DNA of 64,000 nt, taken from assembly GCA_973895155.1 (NCBI GenBank), contig OZ316899.1, positions 372,001 to 436,000 on the forward strand. Reading direction: 5' to 3'. Source of the DNA: Marsupella aquatica. Taxonomy: Eukaryota > Marchantiophyta. Under the pieces are notes generated by a model. That model did not search any database. It was not told where the DNA came from and saw only the letters and a program-made list of their open reading frames with translations. Of the stretch, positions 43,812-55,491 are shown piece after piece. Each line of letters begins with the position of its first letter. The stretch's first letter is position 1. Position numbers and translations under genes: made by a program.

Positions 43812-44337
43812 CATCTTTTGCAAGATGTACAAATTATTCTGGTATAGTGTCTTAATCAAAGATGTATCACCTTTGACAACAAAGAGCACACCATGCATCA
43901 CGTGCAGTGAAAATGCTTCCAAAGCACCAAAGGAAATCAAATTCTTAGAGATGTTTTGTATGTGCCTGATTTTTGTCAGTGCTCGCATAACATTATCAAA
44001 CATCCAGAATTTGATAGTGCCCATGCCAACAATTGCACATCAAACACCATTGCCAATTTCCACCATACCGGTACAAGGTTGGTAAGTGGAGAAATACAAT
44101 TGCGTTGGACACACGTGATAAGAGGAATCCAAATCTAACATAGTATACATAGAATTCATAGCACCAATACATAGCACTTGAGCAACATCCTCATGATCAG
44201 CAATCACAATATCAGCTGAAGACGAGGACGCACCATTAGAAGCAAGACGCCTCTACTTTAATAGAGAAGGATAATTCCACTTGATGTGGTCCTTCTCATG
44301 GCAATGCCAACACTAAACGTTCTTACTACGGGACTCT
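43812..44337 (-). pseudogene. copia-3 gag knuckle, protease and gag-pre-integrase fragment
   Basis: Minus strand reads CWHCHEKDHIKWNYPSLL (knuckle with Tyr for the last Cys, just after an amber codon), then a decayed protease (LDLDSSYHVCPTQLYFSTY) and MGTIKFWMFDNVMRAL..IRHIQNISKNLISFGALE, the Ty1/copia block preceding integrase. Truncated at R3 with CATCT duplicated; continues at 30862. Confidence 0.8.
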
Positions 44338-44530
44338 TGAAGGATGCATAGCTCATGAGAAACTACATGTGAAGAATGAGGAAGAGAATGCTCTCCCTCC
44401 AACCTATACCCCTCAAGGGGGCAGAGATGATTGGGCCTAAACCAAGCGTAGCTTATCCTAATGTAATCCAGGGTTAACTAACCCAAGTAAGGCCAAACTA
44501 GAAATCAGGAACTCAAGTCAATTCCTAACA
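44338..44530 (-). repeat. LTR-like direct repeat, copy 1
   Basis: 193 bp, TG..CA ends on the plus strand (TGAAGGATGC..TTCCTAACA), about 88% identical by eye to 45497-45690. Confidence 0.8.
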
Positions 44531-45496
44531 TTGGCCTTGCACCCTCGCAAAAAAAAAAACTCCTGAGAGAAGGGGGTCTATTGTAACTTCCCCTTCTTAA
44601 TGCTCCCTTATTAAAAGCTCCCACAACAAGGGTGCATTAAAGCCCCCCACCTCACCAGCTTTTAGTCACACCTGCTAGGGCCTCGTGCCCTGCAATAAAG
44701 TACACCCCTGACAAGGGAGTTTGCTGCTCCCACTCCCTACTCCCCCTCCCTACGCCCCCTTCCTACTTAATGCAATATCTTTGGGTAAACTGTATCTCTC
44801 CCATGCGCTGCTTGTACGGCCTTGCACCGGCATACAAAAGTACTCACCCTCCCCTTTGCGCCTAGCTCCTCGTTCCAGTTTCCTTTGGTACAAATACCCG
44901 TCCGCGCGGCCGCAAAGAGTTGCGTGCAACAACCTCGAGGAGTGTACAAAGAGGGGAAATGACACCTTTCCTAAGGAAAAAAACCTTGTTGTTTCCCACA
45001 AGAACCCACAACCCCTCCAACCCATAGGTGATAAACTAACCACTAAGAGCCATACTTGAAATTTTCAAACTCAAAACAACAATACATAAGATAATATTGC
45101 TCCGCACTCGCCAAATGAAATATTATGAAATTTCCACCAAAACAAAGTGCCTACTAATACACACAGTAAATTGTTCTCTCAACAGTACCTTCAATGACAC
45201 CTCCAACACTTCGATTGAAGTTTCAATTGGGAATCCATCACCTCATTCAAACAAGAAACGATCAATGCAAAATGACCAGTAAAACAATCATGCATCCGTC
45301 AACGACGACTAAATCTTTCACCCCAATTCAACACAATGAACGATCCCACCATTTTGCCTAGGCACCTAAACCTTGAACACAAAAATCTGATACACACTTG
45401 TAAGAAACTATTGGCTCCAGACTAGACAACAACTACGGCACATGAGAATACTCAATCTCACACTACACCAACAAGACACCACAATGGAGAAACTCC
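44531..45496. other. Interior between the two LTR-like repeats
   Basis: No gene recognised. Contains an A11 run at about 44550 and pyrimidine-rich blocks with GGGCCTCGTGCCCTGC (44678), related to those at 15480-15930. Confidence 0.5.
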
Positions 45497-45690
45497 TGAA
45501 GTATCCATAGCTCATGAGAAAGTACATGTGAAGAATGAGGGAGAGAATGCTCTCCCACTAACCTATACCCCTAGGGGGGCCGAGATGTGTGGGCCTAAAC
45601 TAAGCTGATCTTATCCTAATGTAATTCAGGGTTAACTAAGCCTAGTAAGGCCAAACTAACTAAGTCAGGAACTCGAGTCAATTCCTAACA
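45497..45690 (-). repeat. LTR-like direct repeat, copy 2, with adjacent polypurine tract
   Basis: Pairs with 44338-44530. On the minus strand it is preceded by AAGGTGGAGAT (about 45691-45702 in reverse) directly before TGTTAGGAATTGAC, the typical plant copia polypurine tract and LTR start, so it is a 3' LTR in minus orientation. Confidence 0.75.
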
Positions 45691-45699
45691 ATCTCCACC

Positions 45700-46229
45700 T
45701 TGACTCCAATGTCATAACGGTGATGATGATTGTCAAGTAGTGATGGGAGGTTCTCCATTGGGTTGACACATCATTGTTGGGTTGGCCTGCGTAGTTTGTT
45801 GGTGTTGTTCTTGTGTCTCTCCTGGGCAATTTCACCATGGCCTACTGGTTTGCTTTTCATGATAGGTTTTGCCTTTGCATTGTGACTGTGCTCCTTCCCT
45901 TGCATGCAAGAATGATGCCCTAGGAGGGGTTTTTGGGCAAGGTGCTTTTTTATTGTAGTGCCTTGGCCGCTGAGACCCATGGTTGGTCGACTCAAGTGTT
46001 CCCCTTTGGGCCGTTTCGTTGTGTGTTGGTTTCTGATACTAGCCCAATTACCTATTCCTTGAAAATAGATATGAAAAAAAACAAATCTTGCACAAGAACA
46101 TTCTATGCTATTTGATCTTTGCCCATCCCTGTTTTTTTTTCAAAGTCAAAATTTTCAATTTTACGTTTATTCTGCGTGATGGGGGGAACCAGCGCGGCCA
46201 AACGGCATCAGAAACCCATCCCTGTTTTT
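45700..46229. other. Unassigned, probable retroelement remnant
   Basis: Upstream (minus) of the copia polypurine tract, where an RNase H end would lie, but no domain is recognisable in any frame. Confidence 0.3.
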
Positions 46230-46625
46230 TGTCCACTCTCAATTCAATTGTGCCTTTATTTATAGTCAATGTTACTTTTGTCCATCCTCATTTTAAGATT
46301 TGTTCTTATTGAGACTCATTATCACTTTTGTATATATTGGGAGTTGCTTTGGGAATTCCGGTCTAAAGACTTCACTTATACCTAGGCCCTTTAATGTCGC
46401 TTCTGTGGATACTCATTTTAAGATTTGTTCTTATTGAGACTCATTATCAGTTTGTCTCTATTGGGATTGTCTCTATTGGGAGTTCCAGTCTGAGACTTCA
46501 GTCTATACCTAGGCCCCTCAATGTCACTTTTGTCCATCCTCCTTATCAGTTTTGTCTCTATTGGGAGTTAGAGTCTAGAGTCTATACCTAGGCCCTTAAG
46601 AGTAGTCTATACCTAGGCCCTTAAG
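46230..46625 (+). repeat. Degenerate tandem repeat, about 130-bp unit
   Basis: About three degenerate copies of a unit with ATTTTAAGATTTGTTCTTAT, GAGACTCATTATCA, TCTATTGGGAGTT and CTATACCTAGGCCC. Shorter 30-bp sub-repeats occur at the right end (TATACCTAGGCCCTTAAG twice at 46576-46626). Confidence 0.75.
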
Positions 46626-48419
46626 TAGTTTGTAGTTCACGCTTTTATAGTAACTTGGGTCTGTTGTGGTGTCCTTGTTGAGGCGAGGCAGCTGCCTCCC
46701 GGCCTCCTCAGGGAGCTGTCCCTTTTTGTGTTGTATGATGTGGCACTGCTTGCTTCCCCTCATCCCCAGAATTTTCATGGAATTGATAAAATCGTAGAAA
46801 AAATTCCAAGGAAACCTGTACATTTTTAGATTCAAGAGTTGCTTTGGTGGAGTTGATGACCATTTGGAACGTGATAGGCCACAACAATGTAGAATTAGTC
46901 TTTCTTGGACTGTTTTGGTACATTGAAAGCTTTCATATAATATCTCCATTGTTACTTCGTGGCCTCGTGGCCATACTCTCTACGTATACTTTGAGACAAG
47001 GTCGCTCCATACTCTCTATGTATATGGTCAGACAAGGTCTAGCAGTCGTCACTCATCCTCAATAAGAATTGTAGAATCTCAAAGAAATGCAAAGATGGCT
47101 TCTTGGGTTACCTCTCGTGCACACATTTCTGCAAGCATTGCGAAGAAGTGAACTGCCTCCTGACTATGTAATGTAACTCATAGACATATTTACAAGGATA
47201 TATTAGTACAAACTCATTGATGAATGTCACACCAGGGAACCAAAAATAACTCAAGGTAACAAATCCAGATGGAGAGTCTGAGGAAAATCCTTTGAACCCT
47301 ACTAGACTGCACTGTAATATCTTTTGAAAGCATAATAGCTACCCCAGAAAGGAAATGCCTTTGTGTCCCTGACCTGGGTTGAAGAACGAAAAGACTGCAT
47401 AATGGTATGCAAGGGAGTCCCCTCCCACAATCCTGGAACTCCACTAGAGATTCTAGGGTTCCTGGCAGTCGATTCTTGGACAATACATCATGATTGGCGA
47501 CAAAATGCGAGTCCAGAGTTCCTAGCAGTAGACTCTTAAGACTGTCATGATTAGTCACAGAGAATATGTTCTTCTTGATTGGTAGGGACTTCGACCTTCC
47601 TCCAGAACCTTCGAAATCTAAAAGTGGAGGATGACATGAGTTAGAAGGGTGATATCGTGGACACCACCTTGTGTGTCATGGTGACATTTGGATTCTAGAA
47701 AAGATGGAAATCCCAACTGATATCTGATTATTCTCAGCCTCTTTGAGTTATTTCAAGCTATCACACGGTGACCAGAAATAACAGCGTCGAAAACCAAAGA
47801 CTAGCACTAAAATGAATCTCCGCATTAAACCCAAGCACGATGTGAACACAATTCGATAAGGTTGCTCACTCATAACTACACAGGAAGCAAGGCTCTGATC
47901 ACTGCGTATGCCGTCTGTGCAGCAACAAGTAAACAAACATTACTCCGTGATTTCTCACTTACGAACTAAACTGAGTAGTCTCAAACCCTTCCAAGAGTTT
48001 TGATCTGTAATGCCTGCCAAAGCGGAAAACATTCCTAGGCTCCGTTGTTCCGACCTACAATATGACAGCCGAATTACCGAAAAACGGGCAAGACTTGCCT
48101 CGACATCCCAATCACAAGAAGAGTTAGAACACACCTCAGCATGGGCCTGATAATCACGCCAATCACTCTGTCCTCAACAGATGAGCTTATTAGTAAACCC
48201 ATTTTTTGGCTACTGATCCGTCTTAAATTGGAAACTTTGAGGCCAATATTGAGTTGTGACATCCCAATGTTTGAGGACCACTTCTCAGGGTCGGCCATTA
48301 CTAGCAGCAAGCTTTTCCATAGGGCTCCCAGATGTCCAAGTGGCTGCAACAGGTGCACAATATCATAATCCTTGTAACTTTACAGCGAAGGTAAACAACA
48401 CTGTTTAAACTGCGAGACA
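46626..48419. other. Region 3' of CUL3, no gene recognised
   Basis: Probably holds the CUL3 3' UTR (48419 downward) and intergenic DNA. A short near-tandem CATACTCTCTACGTATA/CATACTCTCTATGTATA pair lies at 46972-47024. Frames such as 47558-47214 (minus) show no family resemblance. Confidence 0.45.
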
Positions 48420-51323
48420 TTAGGCGAGATAGCGATAGAGTTTCCTGTCAGATCTATCCCTTTCAAGAAATTCACGTTCAATAAGAGATTCGATACGCTT
48501 TTTAATGACTGCAGGGTTGGGAAGAAATCGGGCTTGTAACTGCTTTGTGACCTCGCTGATAATGTTATTGTGATCTAAAACACGTCTCGACTTCATAATT
48601 CTAACCACTGCTGCTTCTATCTGTGGCTTCCTATCTTCCTCCACTTTCTGGCGGGTTTCTTGCTTTTCAGGTTCACTCTCCTTCTGAGCAACTACTGTAC
48701 TAATCTTGACCTTGTAAAATTTACTCACAAACTTATCATTGAAAAGGAAAACATCGTCCTCCCTAATGTCCTTGCTCATCGGCTCCTTCCGCAGGACATT
48801 TTTGCCTTTCACACATGCTAGTGATTGGAGATTCCTCTTCAGATCCTGACATGGCATATCGGTAGCTTGCTCAATTTCTCGATAATTTAACTTGTCAGCC
48901 ATGTTGAAAAGCGAGAGGACACACATTTGATACGTTGAAACATTGAGCTCGTGTTTTTGTCCATTCCCAAAGGTGGCTTTCAGATCTGCAGTTCCCATGT
49001 TGGTTTGCCATGTAAGGCGCCGACCTGTATGTGTAGACAAATAGTAAGCCTTGAACTTGTCGCACATACTGAGAACCTCTGTTGGCAGATTACACCTAGC
49101 ACCGGATTGCGTTGGCCAAGAACCGGTTGTGAGCACCTGCACAGCTAGAGTGGGGCCTTCACTAGATTCGGTAGAAGAGAGCATGGCATTGAAACCATGC
49201 ATGGTATCCCTTGATGTCTTCATATCAGTGAACATGCCCTCGAGCTTGGATGTGAACTGGTATCCACACTCGGTCTTCAACTTAACAATCAAGCTTCTTT
49301 CAGCATCATCAGACACAGTTCTGCCTGACAAGAGACGCTTTGCCAGATGCTGCTTATAATACTTCTCAAATACGTCTTTCTCTTGCAAATACCGGAACAA
49401 CATCATCACCTTGTCCAGCACGGTCTCAACGTCCTCCTCGCTGACACCCTTCAAACCCTTACGAAGCTTATCATCTACAAAAAGAGAAATAAATTCCGGC
49501 GACCTAATATTGAGATTGATGAAGTACTCGAAGGAAGAATTCAATGCATTTTGAAAGGTCTTATCGTTGTTAAAAGACAAGCGTATGACATTGTCATATT
49601 TATCCTTCTCATCCAGTAGCCCTTGCACAAACTCTACAGGGTCCTTCAATCTTTCGGGATCCATCACAAGCTGTTTGCCGGTTTCTCGAAGATGGCTGAT
49701 CATGACCTCCCGAATAATTTGCAATCCGGTGGTAACACGACGAAACAGACTATACATTCGGGCCAGATCATCGTACTTATCATCGACGAACATGGACACG
49801 AGCCCAGAATTCTCCATCTCCACAAGAAGCTTCATGTGAGAACCGATCATTTCCCTCTCAACGACTGCAGTAATTTTCATCTCACTCTGTCCATCAAGAT
49901 AGTGAGTAACCCGCTCTATTTCTTCGTTGAGCCTCCTCTCTGCCTTTCTCAGATAGTCCGAACAATCACTGGTTTGAATGAATTGTTGTGATTCGAGTCT
50001 GTAGAAGTCGGCCGCGGCGTCCAGAAAGGGCTTCTCAAAGTCTTCCTGATACACAGTTGGCCCCAGATCCATTAACATCTTGGTAATGTTGCGCATCAAC
50101 CCCCTATTTATAACCTCACCAGTTCGTTCCCTATGTACAAGGTCAAGAAGTGTATCCAACAAGCGATCCCTGATTTTAGATGATCGGAGAATGTTATCCC
50201 TCCACAAATTGAGCCCCAGCTCATGAACAGGAGTCTTATTATAATTAGTCACATACGTTCTGTCCATATACATCAGAATGTCCCGAATCATCTGCAAAGA
50301 TTTGTTGTGCTCCAACCACTTATTGTTGAGTTCTTCCAAAAACAGCCCTCCTTGGGCAGACTCAATCGCCTTCGCAACTTCACGCAGATGCTGTGTCATG
50401 GTGTTAACGAGACCCGAATATAGTTTCTCGCCATACTTATGAAGGACCATGTTGTAGGCATTCCTACACAACAATCCAGGAAGGTACAACACGTTACTGA
50501 AATAGCAAGCTACCACCTACAATAGGGACTAAATTTCTTGGATAAGCATGTTTCTGGGGCTTCCCAAATCACCAAGAGCCGTCGTAATTCCTAGAGAAAG
50601 CATCGCCACAACATCCCGAGCCCCTAAGGGATGCGACAGGACGTACGGGAGGAAGCGAGAGTAGAGTAGAGAAGAAAAGAGGGACTGTGGGTGTGTGGGG
50701 GGGGGGACTGCTATCACGCCGATAACCAGCCTCTAGATACCAGTTCTACCAAAGTGATAACACAGTTGACCAGGCACGCAGTACCGGGGAGGGACGACAA
50801 AATGACGGCGAATACCGAGGAGGGCAGGAACATGCTCCCAAGCACAGTAACGGTTACTCTTTCCCTGACAAATTGGTTTAAACTGCACGGAAGACAAGCT
50901 CCTCAAGCTCGTGCCCCCTGACCCTCGATAACTGTCCAAGAATACCCAATGCAAACGCAACGGAAGTACTAGTCTTCCCAAAAACCCGGAGTGGGCGATG
51001 TCGGCTGGTGGATATTAATCTGCAAATCGAGTCACATGACTCGAAAAATCGAACCAACAGGATAAATCCGGCTGAACTGCCGAAATACGTCTCTTTCGGC
51101 AAAGCGTGGAAACCTGAGAGAGTGGTTCACTGACCAACGAAGAGAATAGAGTAATTGCATACCTGTACAGTTCCTCGAAGCTCAATCCGCTTGCATTGTG
51201 GTTGTAGATTTCTTGAATGGCATCCTCCAAGATTTTCCACGTCTTCTCTGCATACCGAGGATCCATCTCCACCTTATGCTTAAATGGCTCGATCTTAAAG
51301 TTCATCCTCTTTGGCTGACTCAT
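48420..51323 (-). CDS. CUL3: Cullin-3, scaffold of BTB-type E3 ubiquitin ligases (two exons)
   Basis: Exon 1 runs 51323-51163 (ATG; SQPKRMNFKIEPFKHKVEMD) with donor AG/GTATGC. Exon 2 runs 50463-48420 with acceptor TGTGTAG/GAATGCC. The splice restores EELYR-NAYNMVLHKYGEKLY, giving 734 aa, close to the 732 aa of Arabidopsis CUL3A, with the intron at the same place. N-terminal cullin repeats (NLWRDNILRSSKIRDRLLDT, MYMDRTY) bind BTB adaptors; the cullin homology domain (YLQEKDVFEKYYKQHLAKRL, GMFTDMKTS) binds RBX1; the winged-helix end has the Nedd8 acceptor Lys near residue 678 (VVRIMKSRRVLDHNN) and the terminal LYRYLA. No disruptive change is seen apart from DTMHGFNAMLSSTESSEGP, a mildly divergent loop. 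The frame is intact, so it is likely functional. It is the one clear host gene here. Confidence 0.97.
50464..51162 (-). other. CUL3 intron
   Basis: 699 bp between donor GTATGC and acceptor TAG. Contains a G9-type run near 50696-50705. No nested gene. Confidence 0.9.
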
Positions 51324-51897
51324 CGTGAAAACACCCGATGGACGGAGATGGAAAGGCACTCCAAGTGGCAGGGGTAGGAGGATGCGATCCAAATCAGAAG
51401 GAGCAGCACTCTTACTTCATGCTCGAACAGCTCCACCAGCTCAGAATAGAGTTCTCTCCCGGCATCCTCAACAATGATCTGCGGTGGCCGGTATAAGGAA
51501 GCAAGACCTGGAATGCACGTCGTACGAACCGTCTCGAGTAGTAAGATTTACTTCGTAATTTGTTGTACATAGGTACGAACGACAAAGACACGAGCGGATC
51601 TCGACTCGCAATCTGACAGAGGACCAACTGGCTTAGGTCGGTTGGTTAGGGGATTAGTCCGGGACGTGAGATGCCCTGGGTTCAATACTGCAAGGGTGGG
51701 GTGAGTTTTGTGTATGGGACTTTTGATTATCGACTCTTTTGTGTATGGGACTTTTGACTATCTACTCGGCCCCTGGTTGAACACTTTATGGCCCTGATTT
51801 AACACTCTCTCCCTCCTGGTGGAGTCCCTATGGGATGAGTGTGGGCTCACCCTGAAATGAGTTCCTTACAATGAATGTATGTCAAGGGAGAGTCTAC
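51324..51897 (-). promoter_or_regulatory. CUL3 upstream region
   Basis: Expected to hold the 5' UTR and promoter. No clear TATA box identified. A 31-bp tandem duplication (TGTGTATGGGACTTTTGA) lies at about 51710-51762. The Harbinger element starts at 51901, only about 580 bp upstream of the ATG. Confidence 0.4.
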
Positions 51898-52314
51898 TAA
51901 GAGCATCTCCAGTGGTTTGGAGTTTGCGCGCTGCTATCCCCATTGGATGGCGGAGAGTATGGCACTTGCCAAAATAGCAAGTGCCAAGACCTTTGCGCAA
52001 TCCCCAATGGTGACACCCCATTCTGACCTCCATTCGCTGACCACACGTACCAACTGGGCCCCACACGGATTACGAATTTTGATGTGCAAGAGAGAAGCCT
52101 GTTGTGCGAGAGAGAAGTCGAGGCGGGAGTCAAAGTCCTGCTGAAGAACCAGATGCGCCAGCATACAGATGTCGCTCTGGGTGCATCAATTTTTTGTGTT
52201 TTGTGCTACATGTGCGCCTTGATTTTGATGCGATCTCATTGAAGCGACCTTCAACTTCTGCGGTTTCAATCAGAATAAAATTCAGTTTGGCCAGGATTGT
52301 ACTATATCTGTTCA

Positions 52315-53607
52315 ATGGAGCAACTGGAAAGATGGCTGGCGGATCTCGATGAAGAATTGGAAGAGGAGGAGGCTAAATGGGATGAGGAACAAAGATTGTG
52401 GAAGTTGATGATGTTCAGTGGACCCCTTGCTACTGCAAATTTTTCCAGGCAACCCAGGAAAAGAAAGCACAGAGGGTCTAGGCCAGGCAGGAGTGAGAAT
52501 GTGGAGAGGTGTAGAAAAGAGGGCAGAATACCTCTGGAATGATTATTTTTCTAATAGTCCAACCTGTGACGAGTTGAAATTTTGGAGGAGATTTAGAATC
52601 AGTAGAAGTTTGTTTAGCAAAATTCTTGTTGATGTGTGTGCACATGACACTTACTTTTGCCTAAAGGTTGATGTTGCATGGAAAGTAGACTTGTCTCCAC
52701 ATCAAAAATTTACTGCAACATCTTATGGAATTGGGGCGGATGCTTTGGAAGAGTACTGTAGAATTGGTGAAAGCAAAGCATTGGAGTCTCTTTATCGCTT
52801 TGTGAAAGCCATCACAGAGTGTATGAGGGTCACTATTTGAGGAAGCTAGCTGCTGAAGATTTCCAAAATCACCTTCAAATTAATGCAAATAGAGGTTTTC
52901 CAGGTATGTTTGGCTCATTGGATTGCATGCACTGGGCGTGGAATATTGCCTATTGCTTGGCAAGGCCAATACACTAACAAGGACAAGAACAAGTTTATCA
53001 TCTTGGAGGCCATTGTTAATCAAGAATTGTGGATTTGACATGCTTTTTTTGGACTGGCTGGGGGAAACAATGATCTCAATGTTCTTGACCGCTCACCACT
53101 TATAAATGAATGGTTGCGCAATGATTCAACCAATGTCAGTTTCCATGTGAATGGTACAGAGGGCAACAAGCTTATTTTGTGGTTGATGGAATTTATCCTG
53201 AGTGGTCTATGTTCATATCCACTATGCACATGCCACAATCTGAAAAGTTGAAGCATTTTGCAAGGTGCCAAGAAGTAGCCAGGAAGGATGTGGAGAGGGC
53301 TTTTGGGGTACTCCAAGCTAGATCTGAGATAGTGAAGAGGCCTGCATGGTCTTGGTATGAAAAAAACATTGTTAACATTTTGCTTGCACGTGTCATCCTT
53401 CACAATATGATTATTGAGGATGAAACGGATGATAATTTCCCTCCATATTTAAGAGTTGGCGTTGCAAGAGTTAACAGGGGAAATCTGCCGTGGTTGGAGT
53501 TCCTTGCTGCAATAGCTAAAATTAACAACAAGGCCAACCATTTTTGTCTAAGAAATGACATTGTTGACCACCTTTGGAGTCGAAGAGGGTCTGGCCTTTC
53601 TGACCAT
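52315..53607 (+). pseudogene. PIF/Harbinger DDE transposase, frameshifted
   Basis: ATG at 52315 opens MEQLERWLADLDEELEEEEA and RKHRGSRPGRSENVERCRK. A frameshift near 52510-52530 leads to YLWNDYFSNSPTCDELKFWR (helical DNA-binding part). FGSLDCMHWAW near 52910 holds the first catalytic Asp. The central part around 52960-53140 is readable only across several frames (KNKFIILEAIVN, then AFFG..NDLNVLDRSP). The last frame (53179-53607) has VVDGIYPEWSMFI and RKDVERAFGVLQARSEIVKR, the conserved C-terminal block with the acidic residue. Several frameshifts, so inactive. Confidence 0.88.
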
Positions 53608-54300
53608 TGAAAGTCAGGTGAGTCTTTCTTTTTGAAATCTGCATTTCTTTTGGAGTCAAAGGTCAAAGTATTGCAGGAACATCTCGAGGCCAGGGTACAA
53701 TGACAGGGTACGAGTCACACTTGGATTGACTCGTTGAATAGGTACAACACACTTGGGGGATATTGTCGAGGCAGTTTGTTTGGTACCAGGGGAACAAAAG
53801 TCCACACAAGGAAATGTATGCAGCAGGTTTAAGCAACATAGACTTCTGCCTTTGTCACTCACATTGGAGCTGAAGTTTTACTTTTCATTTTGCTGCCTCA
53901 TCTGAAGCAATTGACATACCCTAAAATTTTGCAGGCTGAAATGAGGAGATCAGTTGGTGGAATGAGTGAATTGCTGGTTGCAAGCAATTGTATTTCACCT
54001 GGCCCATCCACTCACGCCAACATGGAGAAACCACAGTCGTTCAAGGAGGTCCATGCAAAACCCAGGGCTTTGCCAATCAAGGTACCAAGGAAGGGAAATA
54101 TTTCCAGGAAATCACTGTTGGAGATGAAGGTCATGGAGTTCCTGCCTGAAAATTTCTGAAGAGACACGCCTAATGGCAAGCATGGAGGATTCCAAAGAGG
54201 ATGATGTTGTGACAGATGCAGAGAGCACCAACAATGCATCCTGGAGTGACGATTGCTATGTGGTGATTACTCAACACCCCCCTAGCCCAATTCGCAGACC
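53608..54300 (+). other. Possible remnants of a second Harbinger ORF or exon
   Basis: A candidate acceptor TTTTGCAG at 53928-53935 precedes a frame (AEMRRSVGGMSELLVASN to EFLPENF, ending near 54159). A neighbouring frame continues with an acidic segment (MASMEDSKEDDVVTDAEST) to a TAG near 54319. It may be the Myb-like second protein of Harbinger, but no SANT motif is recognisable. Low support. Confidence 0.25.
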
Positions 54301-54846
54301 GCCGAGAGCTCAATCTTAGGTTTTTGTGGTGGAGCTTGGATTCTATACCATGGGCATGTATGTATTATGTTAGTTTTTTGCCCACAGACTTATGTTTTGT
54401 TATGGCAAAGTTCAACACAAGTAGGGTTGAAACTAGGAATGCCCATGAGGAATATGAAGGCCTTGCATTGCATTTAATTTCGTAATGACATTGTTTAAAT
54501 GTGATGAAACGGCCTCTGTCATTTGCAATTCAGTATGCAATGTCCAATGTTCACTGAGTGCAAGGAAGCAATTTTATTCATAAGAAACACATGAATACAG
54601 TTGAAGCCATTCAAGGTTGCAAAGAAATCCATGACTACAATTGGCTAGCCAATAAACTTTGGAATGAAAATCCAGCTTGATCAGGCTGAATTTTGCACTC
54701 AAAGTCTGCATTGTCCACAAACACTAAACCCTAATACATGTGGGCTTCTGGTCGGGCCAACCATTCTCTTGAGAAATATGGGAATTGGTTTCTGAATAGC
54801 AAAAGGAGCAGGTCCACTACTTTGCATCTGTGCTTTTAGCTTCATT
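54301..54846. other. Unassigned sequence left of the CACTA element
   Basis: AT-rich; no gene or repeat recognised. ATT at 54844-54846 is a candidate 3-bp target for the CACTA insertion. Confidence 0.4.
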
Positions 54847-55275
54847 CACTACAACACTACCGACCCCTTTTGCGAACCCCGTCCCATCGCAACTAACAAA
54901 GGACCAAATTATGAAATTCTGGCGTTTGCGAAACGCTACGCATCGCAACCCTTTCGCATTCTTTGAAACCCACAGCTTCGCAATCGGACTTTCGCAACCC
55001 CTTTGCAACACCTTCGCACACTGCAAAACTTATTTTATCGCACATAAATCACATTTATGCGATCTCGACAGACTCTTTATCGGTTTGCAACGCGCTCTGA
55101 ACTATAACTTATTTGCGAAGTTGTTGTCTTGACAATTCTGTTGCCATTCATATGGTATCACATAACTGCGTCAGTCAGGGTGTCGCACAATTGCGGAACC
55201 AAAAGTATCGCAATGTTCCAATACTCAATGTATGGCAAGTTTGCGATAGTATGGCGTTTGCATGTGTTTCGCAAG
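54847..55275. repeat. CACTA terminus and subterminal TTTGCGAA repeats
   Basis: CACTA at 54847-54851. Motifs TTTGCGAA, TTCGCAA, ATCGCAA and TTTCGCAA recur on both strands near 54869, 54896, 54927, 54945, 54976, 54991, 55013, 55111, 55208, 55240 and 55268. Such subterminal repeats are TnpA binding sites in En/Spm (family knowledge). Confidence 0.88.
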
Positions 55276-55491
55276 GATAGTTTGAGGGCTGGGTTTTGTA
55301 TATTTGGGTTCATAATTGGGTTGGGGTCTTATTGCTCCACATGAAGATACCAAAGCAAAACTTTATATATGCCAAAAATCCCTGAATGTACAAAAATTAG
55401 GGTTTTCTAAAACCCTATGGGGTATCAAATACCAAGACACTGTCCTTTGACTAATCCATATGCCATATGGAGTGAACTACATCTGCATCCT

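Larger units (their letters stand above)
51898..54846 (+). mobile_element. PIF/Harbinger transposon, decayed; right end not found
   Basis: Left end is GAGCATCTCCAGTGG at 51901, the typical plant Harbinger terminal sequence, immediately preceded by TAA (51898-51900), the usual 3-bp target. A broken transposase lies at 52315-53607. The reverse complement of the terminus was not found before the CACTA insertion at 54847, so the right end may be deleted or lie beyond the CACTA element. Confidence 0.75.
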
